From SIG701 sp045611685 (GTDB taxonomy: Bacteria; Bacillota; Clostridia; Oscillospirales; CAG-272): DNA of 7,857 nucleotides. The stretch lies in contig JAZKXO010000015.1 of the NCBI GenBank assembly GCA_045611685.1, forward strand, positions 1 through 7,857, read 5' to 3'. Both the position numbers and the translations under genes were made by a program. Numbering within the stretch: the first letter of the stretch is position 1; each line of letters begins with the position of its first letter. The notes under the pieces were generated by a model, which worked only from the letters and a program-made list of their open reading frames with translations, searched no databases and was not told the origin of the DNA. Of this stretch, positions 1-4,862 are shown one piece after another.

Positions 1-2
1 CG

Positions 3-548
3 TTCATACTGACTGACGAAGAACTTAAAAAAGATATCTATTTAAGAGATATGCAATTCCTTTGGGGTGTCTTTTCTGCTATACCAAAGGAATACAGCCG
101 GCAGGATATCGAGAAATATGCTCTCCCCGAACTTGAAAACCCAAATTATATGGCGAACCATATCAATCCGCAACACCCGCTGGCTTTCTTGGAAATCTCT
201 GTTTGGGATGGATGTTATACATATATTTGCGCACACGATGAGAATCTTTTGAAACCTTTTAAAGATGTGCCTTATAGGGTAATTGACGCGGAAGAGGATA
301 ACAAAACTATGAATAGGGAGCTCTGCCGAATACAAGATATCCTTCGTAATATGGTTCCCAATGTGTCCGAGGTAGTTGCTAACGATGTCCAATGGGAATG
401 TTGGCACACATTGTTTCGCGAGAAAGCAGGAAAATCAGAAATTTCTGATGAAAAAATCGAAAGAACAATAAAAAAGGCATATGGAAAGATTTCCACCGAG
501 GGATATCGTTTCAGATATACCTATTGGAATCCATATAGTCAAAAATGA
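3..548 (+). CDS. Hypothetical protein, 5'-truncated by the window edge
   Basis: The reading frame is open from the first bases of the window to a TGA at 546-548, giving 181 visible residues. An internal ATG at 51 exists, but the upstream codons (FILTDEELKKDIYLRD) read like normal protein, so the true start probably lies outside the window. I do not recognise the family. The visible part is hydrophilic and rich in Trp, Tyr and acidic residues. It has no membrane segment and looks like a small globular cytoplasmic protein, with a Lys/Glu-rich helical stretch near the C terminus (about residues 140-162). Base composition is clearly more AT-rich than the neighbours: hand-counted lines gave 28-43% GC, against 57% in a line of jag. 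This fits a recently acquired or accessory gene. It converges on jag and ends just before a strong hairpin terminator. In many Firmicutes mnmE occupies this side of jag, so this gene may mark a rearrangement boundary. Function unknown. Confidence 0.7.
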   Translation, partial: FILTDEELKKDIYLRDMQFLWGVFSAIPKEYSRQDIEKYALPELENPNYMANHINPQHPLAFLEISVWDGCYTYICAHDENLLKPFKDVPYRVIDAEEDNKTMNRELCRIQDILRNMVPNVSEVVANDVQWECWHTLFREKAGKSEISDEKIERTIKKAYGKISTEGYRFRYTYWNPYSQK

Positions 549-553
549 AAACA

Positions 554-600
554 CCCCGACAGACTATTGTGAAAATCTGTCGGGGTTATCTCTTTGTTTT
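554..600. terminator. Bidirectional intrinsic terminator
   Basis: A perfect 10-bp stem is formed by CCCCGACAGA at 554-563 and TCTGTCGGGG at 576-585, with a 12-nt loop. On the + strand it is followed by a T-rich tail at 586-600. On the - strand it is followed by TGTTTTCATTTTT (541-553). It therefore can end the hypothetical gene from the left and the jag operon from the right. The stem starts only 6 nt after the hypothetical gene's stop codon but lies about 145 nt beyond the jag stop. Confidence 0.85.
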
Positions 601-624
601 CTGCAGATCAAATATTGCTTATCT

Positions 625-672
625 GTAGGGGAGACCTGCGGTCTCCCGCGGGCGAACACAGTTCGCCCCTAC
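625..672. repeat. GTAGGGG-ended double-hairpin repeat element, copy 1
   Basis: The 48-bp element starts with GTAGGGG (625-631) and ends with its reverse complement CCCCTAC (666-672). It consists of two abutting 24-nt arms, 625-648 and 649-672, inverted relative to each other. Each arm is a hairpin: stem 629-636/640-647 with loop TGC, and stem 650-657/661-668 with loop ACA. Comparing arm 1 with the reverse complement of arm 2 gives 5 differences. Four of them form two compensatory base-pair swaps and one lies in the loop. A second copy with the same ends lies at 4629-4704. It looks like a small non-autonomous intergenic repeat. No clear target-site duplication is visible. Confidence 0.8.
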
Positions 673-729
673 CGAGCGTTATATCATTTCTCCGCTAATT
701 TTGCACGCCGTTCGGATGCGGTTTTCTTT

Positions 730-2298
730 TTAATATTCGCGGAGGCTTTCTTCCTCGTCGGCGGGAGCCGATGCGGTGAGCGATCCGATCGTTGCCGTCG
801 AATCCTCGCTGAGATCCAGGCGGATCTCGTCGATCGACTTGGCACGCACCGGCTTCGGACGCGGACGGTCCTCTTTCGGTGCTTTTTCGATCTTCTCCGT
901 TTTTTCCGTCTTTTCGGCGCGGGCGGTCTTGTCGCCCTTGCCGCGGCGGCGGTCGTTTTTCTTTTTGCCGTTTTGGATCTTGTCCGCACCCTCGTAGGTG
1001 ATGACGATCTTACGGTTCTCGTCGCTGCCGACGGAGTGCGTGGACACGTTCTCGATGCCTTGCACCTCGGAGTGGATGATCCGTCTCTCGTACGGATTCA
1101 TCGGCTCAAGGACGACGTTACGGCGATTCTTAATGGCTTTCGCTGCCATACGGCGGGCGAGTGCGCGGAGCGTCTCCTCACGCTTCTCGCGGTAGCCCTC
1201 GATATCGACTACGATCTTCACGAACTCACGCTTGGCGGATGCGCTCTTACGGGACGCGCACAGATTCACGAGGTACTGGATCGCGTCGAGCGTCTCGCCG
1301 TGGTGTCCGATGAGGATGCCGCTGTCGTCGCCGACGATCTCGATACGGGCGGTCACCATTCCCTCGGGGATCTCCGTGCCGCGGGCGTCGGGGTTGTGGA
1401 CGGCCTTTGCGGGCAGGCTCATGTTCCCGAGAAGCGTATTGGCGAAATCGAGCGCGAAATCCATTTCCTCGGGCGTTACGAATTCGACGCGGGGGGCTTC
1501 CTCACGCTTTTCTGCCTTCTTCGGGGAGACAGTTTCGGTGAACGAGCCCATCGCGCGGGCGAACTTGTCCTCGATATCGTCGAATTTGTCCTCGATCTTA
1601 TCGCCGAGATTTTCAAACTTTTCTTCGAGCTTATCTTCGATCTTCTCGAACTTATCCTCGATCTTATCGGCGGTTTTTTCGATCCGCTTTCCGAACGTCT
1701 CGAACTTGCTCGTCTTCTTCTCACCCTCGGCGGCGGCGTTTATGCCCATGACCGCGGAGAGGAGATCCTTTTTCTTCTCGGCCTCGGGACGGTTGTCCTC
1801 GCGGCGGGGATTCTGCTTTTTCGGGGGATTCTGCTTTTTCGGCTCAGCCGGACGGGGAGCGGGCTTACGGAGAGCCGCCGGCAGAGAATCGTCTGCGGCG
1901 GGAGCCTTCGGCTGATTCTGCTGCTGATTCGGCTTTTGCTGGTTCTGCTGGGGCTTTGCATCGCGGTGCTTATTTTGGTTGTTTTGGTTGTTGTTATGGT
2001 TCGAATTGTGATTGCGGTTCGGCTGATTCTGCTGCTTTTGCGGCTGGGGCTTCGGCGTGTCGTCCTCCATCTTCATGGAGCGGAGATCGGCAACCAGGCT
2101 CGAGAGATCCACGTCGTCGATGATCTTCGAGACCGTTACCTTTACCTTCGCAGGGGCGGCACCGATGCCCATAAAGCCCTTTTTGGGCATCTCAAGGATC
2201 GTGAAAGAAAGCTCCTTGTCCTCGGCGCCGTACTGTTCGCGTGCTTTGGACATGGCTTCTTCTACTGTTTTCGCAGTAAGAATGATTTCGTTTTCCAT
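730..2298 (-). CDS. jag: Jag/KhpB (EloR) RNA-binding protein, KH and R3H domains, unusually long
   Basis: The 522-residue protein has the Jag_N domain (about 1-57, with KKGFMGIG at 39-46), a KH domain (about 312-366, GxxG loop GHHG at 331-334) and an R3H domain (about 371-437, Arg405-x3-His409). Family members bind RNA, partner the KH protein KhpA, and in streptococci influence cell elongation and division. Members are commonly 200-350 residues; this one is longer because of its linker and tail. Residues 81-130 hold 29 Asn/Gln out of 50, residues 211-246 are an 11-residue amphipathic repeat, and residues 438-522 form a Lys/Glu-rich tail beyond the R3H domain. The start is 12 nt after the yidC stop, and the Shine-Dalgarno AGGAAA overlaps the end of yidC. 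It is the last gene of the leftward operon. The domain call is certain; the roles of the extra regions are unknown. Confidence 0.95.
   Translation of the reverse strand: MENEIILTAKTVEEAMSKAREQYGAEDKELSFTILEMPKKGFMGIGAAPAKVKVTVSKIIDDVDLSSLVADLRSMKMEDDTPKPQPQKQQNQPNRNHNSNHNNNQNNQNKHRDAKPQQNQQKPNQQQNQPKAPAADDSLPAALRKPAPRPAEPKKQNPPKKQNPRREDNRPEAEKKKDLLSAVMGINAAAEGEKKTSKFETFGKRIEKTADKIEDKFEKIEDKLEEKFENLGDKIEDKFDDIEDKFARAMGSFTETVSPKKAEKREEAPRVEFVTPEEMDFALDFANTLLGNMSLPAKAVHNPDARGTEIPEGMVTARIEIVGDDSGILIGHHGETLDAIQYLVNLCASRKSASAKREFVKIVVDIEGYREKREETLRALARRMAAKAIKNRRNVVLEPMNPYERRIIHSEVQGIENVSTHSVGSDENRKIVITYEGADKIQNGKKKNDRRRGKGDKTARAEKTEKTEKIEKAPKEDRPRPKPVRAKSIDEIRLDLSEDSTATIGSLTASAPADEEESLREY
1570..1668 (-). 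repeat. Three tandem 33-bp units inside jag encoding an 11-residue (hendecad) repeat
   Basis: Jag residues 211-243 read DKIEDKFEKIE, DKLEEKFENLG and DKIEDKFDDIE, followed by a partial fourth unit DKFARAM. Hydrophobic residues fall in a 3-4-4 spacing (F217, I220, L224, F228, L231, I235, F239, I242, F246). This is the pattern of a hendecad helix, either a right-handed coiled coil or a long amphipathic helix. The DNA shows the same 33-bp periodicity, so the segment probably arose by tandem duplication. Confidence 0.8.
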
Positions 2299-2310
2299 CG
2301 TCGTTTCCTG

Positions 2311-3480
2311 TTATTCGTTATTTTCGTTATTTTCGGTTTTTTCGGAATTCTTCTTTGCGGTTTGTCTGTCCTCTTTGAGAGCCGTCGTATCCACGCCGTC
2401 CTTGAGAGCGCGTTCTTTTTTCTCCTTCGCCTCTTCGGCTTCCGCCTCGGCGAGGCGGCGGCGGTACTCCGCCTGATACTCCTCGTCGTCGATACGGTGG
2501 AGCGATTTCGGCGGGATCTTGCTCTTTTCACGGGCGGGCTTTCCCGCCTTCATTTCTTTTTCCGCTTTCTTGTAGTCCTCTTCGGTGAAGCGGGGCGTGG
2601 GGATGACTTTGGAGAGAATGATCTGCTGGATCGCCATGAGGATTCCGCGGAACATCCAGTAGATACCGATTGCGGCGGGAACGGTCCATGCGATCCACGC
2701 GGAGAGAAGCGGCATCGACCAGTTCATGATCTTCATGGAAGGATTGTTCTGCGCCTCAAGCGTTTCGGGAGACTGATAGGTGAACATTCTCGTGATCTTC
2801 TGCGTGATGAAATGGAACACCACGGTGAGCACGGGAATGAGCAGATACCACGACCAGAACGCGCCCGAGCCGTCGCCCAGAGGATCGTTCGGGAATACGG
2901 ACACGTCAAAGTTAAGAAACGACATGTCGGGGATGATCGCCGTCTCGAGCTCCGGTGCGATCTCGAAAATTTTGGAGGCGCCGTCGCCGCCCGCTTCAAT
3001 GATCTCCTTGACCTTGTTCATAACGGAGATATAGGGGCTTCTCGGGTTGAGCGTCGTGCCGAGCGTTTCGGTCAGATACGTCTGCAGCTCCCCGATTCTC
3101 TCCACGGTCAGACCGCCGATGTAGCGAAGGGGGTTTATAACGACGTTATAAAGCGCAAGCAGAATCGGCATCTGAATGAGAAGCGGCAGGCAGCCCGACG
3201 CGGGATTGTAGCCTTCTCTCTGGTAGAGATCCGTCATCTCGGTCTGCATCTTCTGCTGCGTGGCGGCGTCGGTACGGCCGGCGTATTTTTTGCGCAGAGC
3301 CGCCAGTTTGGGTGCAAGCTGTGCCTGACGGACGCTGTTTTTCTGTTGTTTTACGCTGAACGGCAAGAGAATAATCTGCATGATCACGGCAAAAAGGAGC
3401 AGCGCCAAAAGGTAGTTATCGACAAGCGAATAACAGATGCGCATGATCCAGCCTAAGGGCCGAGCGATAATATCAAGCAT
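2311..3480 (-). CDS. yidC: YidC/SpoIIIJ-type membrane protein insertase
   Basis: The 389-residue protein belongs to the YidC/Oxa1/Alb3 family, which inserts proteins into the cytoplasmic membrane alone or with SecYEG. Helices are visible at about 22-43 (TM1), 97-121 (TM2, with the signature SGCLPLLIQMPILLALY), 209-229 (TM3), and a pair within 249-291 (TM4-TM5). A charged cytoplasmic hairpin occupies 44-95. The loop between TM2 and TM3 (about 120-207) is far longer than in Bacillus SpoIIIJ. The basic tail, 292-389, is typical of RNA- or ribosome-contacting YidC tails. There is no lipoprotein signal or lipobox at the N terminus. The groove arginine of SpoIIIJ (in the motif ILIRLLILPL) aligns with Gln35 here (VIMQIILLPF). 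The start is preceded by AAAGGAAA, 18 nt after the yidD stop, which fits operon co-expression with yidD and jag. Confidence 0.96.
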   Translation of the reverse strand: MLDIIARPLGWIMRICYSLVDNYLLALLLFAVIMQIILLPFSVKQQKNSVRQAQLAPKLAALRKKYAGRTDAATQQKMQTEMTDLYQREGYNPASGCLPLLIQMPILLALYNVVINPLRYIGGLTVERIGELQTYLTETLGTTLNPRSPYISVMNKVKEIIEAGGDGASKIFEIAPELETAIIPDMSFLNFDVSVFPNDPLGDGSGAFWSWYLLIPVLTVVFHFITQKITRMFTYQSPETLEAQNNPSMKIMNWSMPLLSAWIAWTVPAAIGIYWMFRGILMAIQQIILSKVIPTPRFTEEDYKKAEKEMKAGKPAREKSKIPPKSLHRIDDEEYQAEYRRRLAEAEAEEAKEKKERALKDGVDTTALKEDRQTAKKNSEKTENNENNE

Positions 3481-3498
3481 GACAGTATTTCCTTTGGG

Positions 3499-3774
3499 TT
3501 ATTTGTGTTTCCACGGGCACTTGGGCACCGGATCGTATCCGCCCCTCGAGAACGGATTACACCGGAGCACGCGCCCGACGGCGAGCACCGTACCGCAGAC
3601 GATCCCCCACTCCCAAACGGCGTCGATCGCATACCGGGAGCAGGTAGGGGTAAAGCGGCAGGTGGGTGCCCCCTTCAGGGGCGAGATGAATTTCCGGTAG
3701 AAATATACCGGGGAGAGCACGGCGGTCTTCACCCAGCCGTGGAGGGTCAAAAAGAACTTCGTCATCTTTCTCAT
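3499..3774 (-). CDS. yidD: YidD membrane protein insertion efficiency factor
   Basis: The 91-residue protein matches the YidD family (formerly DUF37). It carries the hallmark YRKFISPLKGAPTCRFTPTC (26-45), the following SRYAIDAV, and the C-terminal RCNPFSRGGYDPVP. The conserved cysteines are C39, C45 and C72. The family is thought to assist YidC-dependent insertion at the inner face of the membrane through an amphipathic N-terminal helix. Its start ATG overlaps the rnpA stop (ATGA at 3771-3774), implying translational coupling. A GAGG Shine-Dalgarno lies about 10 nt upstream inside rnpA. M4 is a possible alternative start, but the overlap and spacing favour M1. The length is normal for the family. 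Confidence 0.95.
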   Translation of the reverse strand: MRKMTKFFLTLHGWVKTAVLSPVYFYRKFISPLKGAPTCRFTPTCSRYAIDAVWEWGIVCGTVLAVGRVLRCNPFSRGGYDPVPKCPWKHK

Positions 3775-4160
3775 GACGGGTTGTCCTCTTTGAACATTTC
3801 GAGCTTTCCGAGAGCTCTCTGCATGTCACGTTTTACGTCCTGCATTCTGACCTCTGTCGCGGCTTCGCGTGCGGCTATGACGATGAGGTATCCGGTTTTG
3901 AGGGTACGTTCCTTCTCAATCAGGCGGAACGCCTCACGGATGACTCTCTTCGCACGGTTTCTCTCGACAGCGCCTCCGATCTTCTTTGAGGCGGAGATAC
4001 CGATTCGGTTGACGAACTTCTTATCGGGGCGCGCTTTCATGAAGCGGTAAGCCCGTCGATCCTTCAGAACGTACATAGAAAAAGCGGGGGCGGAGGCTCT
4101 CTTTCCTCCGCGGTACGCTTTACCGAACAGGTGATTTTCACGGATAGCGGTAAATTTCAT
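3771..4160 (-). CDS. rnpA: Ribonuclease P protein component
   Basis: The 129-residue basic protein is the protein subunit of RNase P, which helps the catalytic RNA bind pre-tRNA 5' leaders. The RNR signature is visible at 66-76 (ERNRAKRVIRE), after the conserved NRIGISASKKIGGAV. The N terminus MKFTAIRENHLFGKAYRGGKR is typical of clostridial RnpA, which supports this start. The region before the ATG has no good Shine-Dalgarno (only GAGAACGAAAAACGT), and an attenuator-like hairpin lies between rpmH and rnpA. Both fit the need for far less RnpA than L34. The gene ends in a 4-nt overlap with yidD. Confidence 0.96.
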   Translation of the reverse strand: MKFTAIRENHLFGKAYRGGKRASAPAFSMYVLKDRRAYRFMKARPDKKFVNRIGISASKKIGGAVERNRAKRVIREAFRLIEKERTLKTGYLIVIAAREAATEVRMQDVKRDMQRALGKLEMFKEDNPS

Positions 4161-4175
4161 ACGTTTTTCGTTCTC

Positions 4176-4231
4176 GGTAAAAAGACGAAACGACCTCCGA
4201 TGCTGACGGCTTATGCCTTGGCACCGGAGGT
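4176..4231 (-). terminator. Attenuator-like hairpin between rpmH and rnpA
   Basis: In the leftward transcript, ACCUCCGGUGC (from 4231-4221) pairs with GCAUCGGAGGU (from 4203-4193). This gives 11 pairs including one G-U. A small GGC/GCC helix can form in the 17-nt loop. The hairpin is followed by CGUUUCGUCUUUUU. The wobble pair would be an A-C mismatch in the opposite strand's RNA, which points to function on the rpmH side. The U-run is interrupted and offset, so partial termination or an mRNA processing site is more likely than full termination. Confidence 0.5.
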
Positions 4232-4262
4232 TACTGATTCGATTTCACCGATATGGACGGGA

Positions 4263-4397
4263 TCAGTGCGTCAGACGCGCTCTGCCCTTTGCACGGCGTC
4301 TCTTCAATACTTTTCTGCCGTCGGCGGTCTTCATTCTTTTACGGAAGCCGTGTACTTTGCTTCTCTGGCGCTTCTTCGGCTGATACGTTCTAAGCAT
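4263..4397 (-). CDS. rpmH: 50S ribosomal protein L34
   Basis: I translated this short frame by hand. It encodes 44 residues starting MLRTYQPKKRQRSKVHGFRK and ending ARLTH, which is the complete L34 family pattern, extremely rich in Lys and Arg. L34 is a late-assembling protein of the large ribosomal subunit. The start ATG (4395-4397) has a strong Shine-Dalgarno GGAGGA (4405-4410) at 7-nt spacing. It is the first gene of the leftward operon, about 45 nt downstream of the predicted transcription start, and rnpA follows after a 102-nt gap. Position next to rnpA and divergent from dnaA is the classical origin arrangement. Confidence 0.97.
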   Translation of the reverse strand: MLRTYQPKKRQRSKVHGFRKRMKTADGRKVLKRRRAKGRARLTH

Positions 4398-4448
4398 TTT
4401 TCAGTCCTCCTTACTGTTTTCAGGGTATTCGTTCGCATAGCACATATT

Positions 4449-4478
4449 ATTATAATGGTGCATCGGGGGATTTGTCAA
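4449..4478 (-). promoter_or_regulatory. Sigma-A promoter of the rpmH-rnpA-yidD-yidC-jag operon
   Basis: Reading leftward there is a perfect -35 TTGACA (4478-4473), an 18-bp spacer, and a perfect -10 TATAAT (4454-4449). Transcription should start near 4442, giving a leader of about 45 nt before rpmH. A consensus-quality promoter fits the high expression expected of a ribosomal protein gene. Confidence 0.88.
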
Positions 4479-4628
4479 GGGGTTTAGGGGAATTTTTCGC
4501 GCAGATTGGCGATTTTTTTAGGGATTTTCTGCGGTTTTCAGGAGATTTTTCGGATGGGCTCGGCCCGCGCGGCGGGAGAAAGCCGCCATATCATACACTT
4601 AAGAAACGGCGTTGACATATTGCAGAAT

Positions 4629-4704
4629 GTAGGGGGGCATTCCATATGCCCCCGTTCTGGTCGTCGTTCACGTATTTTCGGGCGGATATGGAATCCGCCC
4701 CTAC
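4629..4704. repeat. GTAGGGG-ended double-hairpin repeat element, copy 2
   Basis: This copy has the same ends as the one at 625-672: GTAGGGG (4629-4635) and CCCCTAC (4698-4704). Its two 26-nt arms, 4629-4654 and 4679-4704, are separated by a 24-nt spacer. Each arm is a hairpin: stems 4633-4640/4646-4653 and 4680-4687/4693-4700. The arms are inverted copies of each other, identical at 22 of 26 positions. The four differences are two paired compensatory changes (arm positions 8/22 and 10/20). It sits in the divergent region, about 55 bp upstream of the dnaA -35. Confidence 0.82.
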
Positions 4705-4718
4705 CAAATAGCCGTATA

Positions 4719-4760
4719 TTTCATCTTCCTCTTCCCCCCTTTTTTACCCCCTCCCCCCTT
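4719..4760 (+). other. Polypyrimidine tract directly upstream of the dnaA promoter
   Basis: Forty of 42 bases are pyrimidine on this strand (exceptions A4723 and A4746). There are three C runs of 5-6 bases (4734-4739, 4747-4751, 4753-4758) around a T7 run. The tract runs straight into the -35 at 4759. Such sequence can adopt triplex or G-rich-strand structures; whether it does so here is unknown. Confidence 0.6.
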
Positions 4761-4787
4761 GCTTTTCTATTAAGTATATGTTATAAT
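4759..4787 (+). promoter_or_regulatory. Probable dnaA promoter, extended -10
   Basis: TTGCTT (4759-4764) is followed after 17 bp by a perfect TATAAT (4782-4787). The TGT immediately before it (4779-4781) supplies the extended -10 TGn motif, which can offset a weak -35. Initiation near 4794 would leave a leader of about 69 nt before the dnaA ATG. No DnaA box is visible in the divergent region, so classical DnaA autoregulation at this promoter is not evident. Confidence 0.72.
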
Positions 4788-4808
4788 ATATATAATTACT
4801 ATATACTT
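4772..4808. repeat. Inverted repeat spanning the dnaA -10 and start point
   Basis: AAGTATAT (4772-4779) and ATATACTT (4801-4808) are perfect inverted arms 21 bp apart. A nested TTATA/TATAA pair lies at 4781-4785/4791-4795. The repeat encloses the -10 and the predicted transcription start, a plausible operator position. Chance symmetry in AT-rich DNA is the alternative. Confidence 0.4.
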
Positions 4809-4820
4809 GACTTTTTCATC

Positions 4821-4862
4821 GAAAGGAGCCCGCCGAAAACTTCCGGCGCGGCACGTGATTTT
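4821..4862 (+). promoter_or_regulatory. dnaA leader: distant Shine-Dalgarno plus intervening hairpin
   Basis: The only good Shine-Dalgarno, GAAAGGAG (4821-4828), ends 34 nt before the dnaA ATG. No ATG, GTG or TTG in the dnaA frame lies between. A GC-rich hairpin sits in the gap: 4828-4830 pairs with 4850-4852 and 4831-4835 with 4844-4848, with C4849 bulged. If it folds, AGGA (4824-4827) is brought to within about 10 nt of the ATG (ACGTGATTTT). This would be Shine-Dalgarno delivery by a hairpin and a possible translational control point for the initiator. Confidence 0.55.

Noticed and set aside
1570..1668. 33-bp repeats as a CRISPR-like array or VNTR locus outside a gene
   Set aside because: They are in frame within jag, without spacers, and encode an amphipathic 11-residue protein repeat.
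481..3456. A 991-codon open frame on the + strand opposite jag and yidC
   Set aside because: It lies antisense to two clearly recognisable genes, its translation is low-complexity Leu/Arg/Phe-rich sequence with no family pattern, and it overlaps the terminator and repeat element. It is a codon-bias shadow.
4612..4640. TTGACA at 4612-4617 as the -35 of a dnaA promoter
   Set aside because: The bases 16-18 bp downstream fall in the GTAGGGG element and contain no -10-like hexamer. The TTGCTT/TGTTATAAT pair at 4759-4787 is better.
4506..4862. Upstream extension of the dnaA frame (119 extra codons)
   Set aside because: The extension covers the repeat element, the polypyrimidine tract and the dnaA promoter, and its translation is not protein-like. 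ATG 4863 gives a normal domain I.
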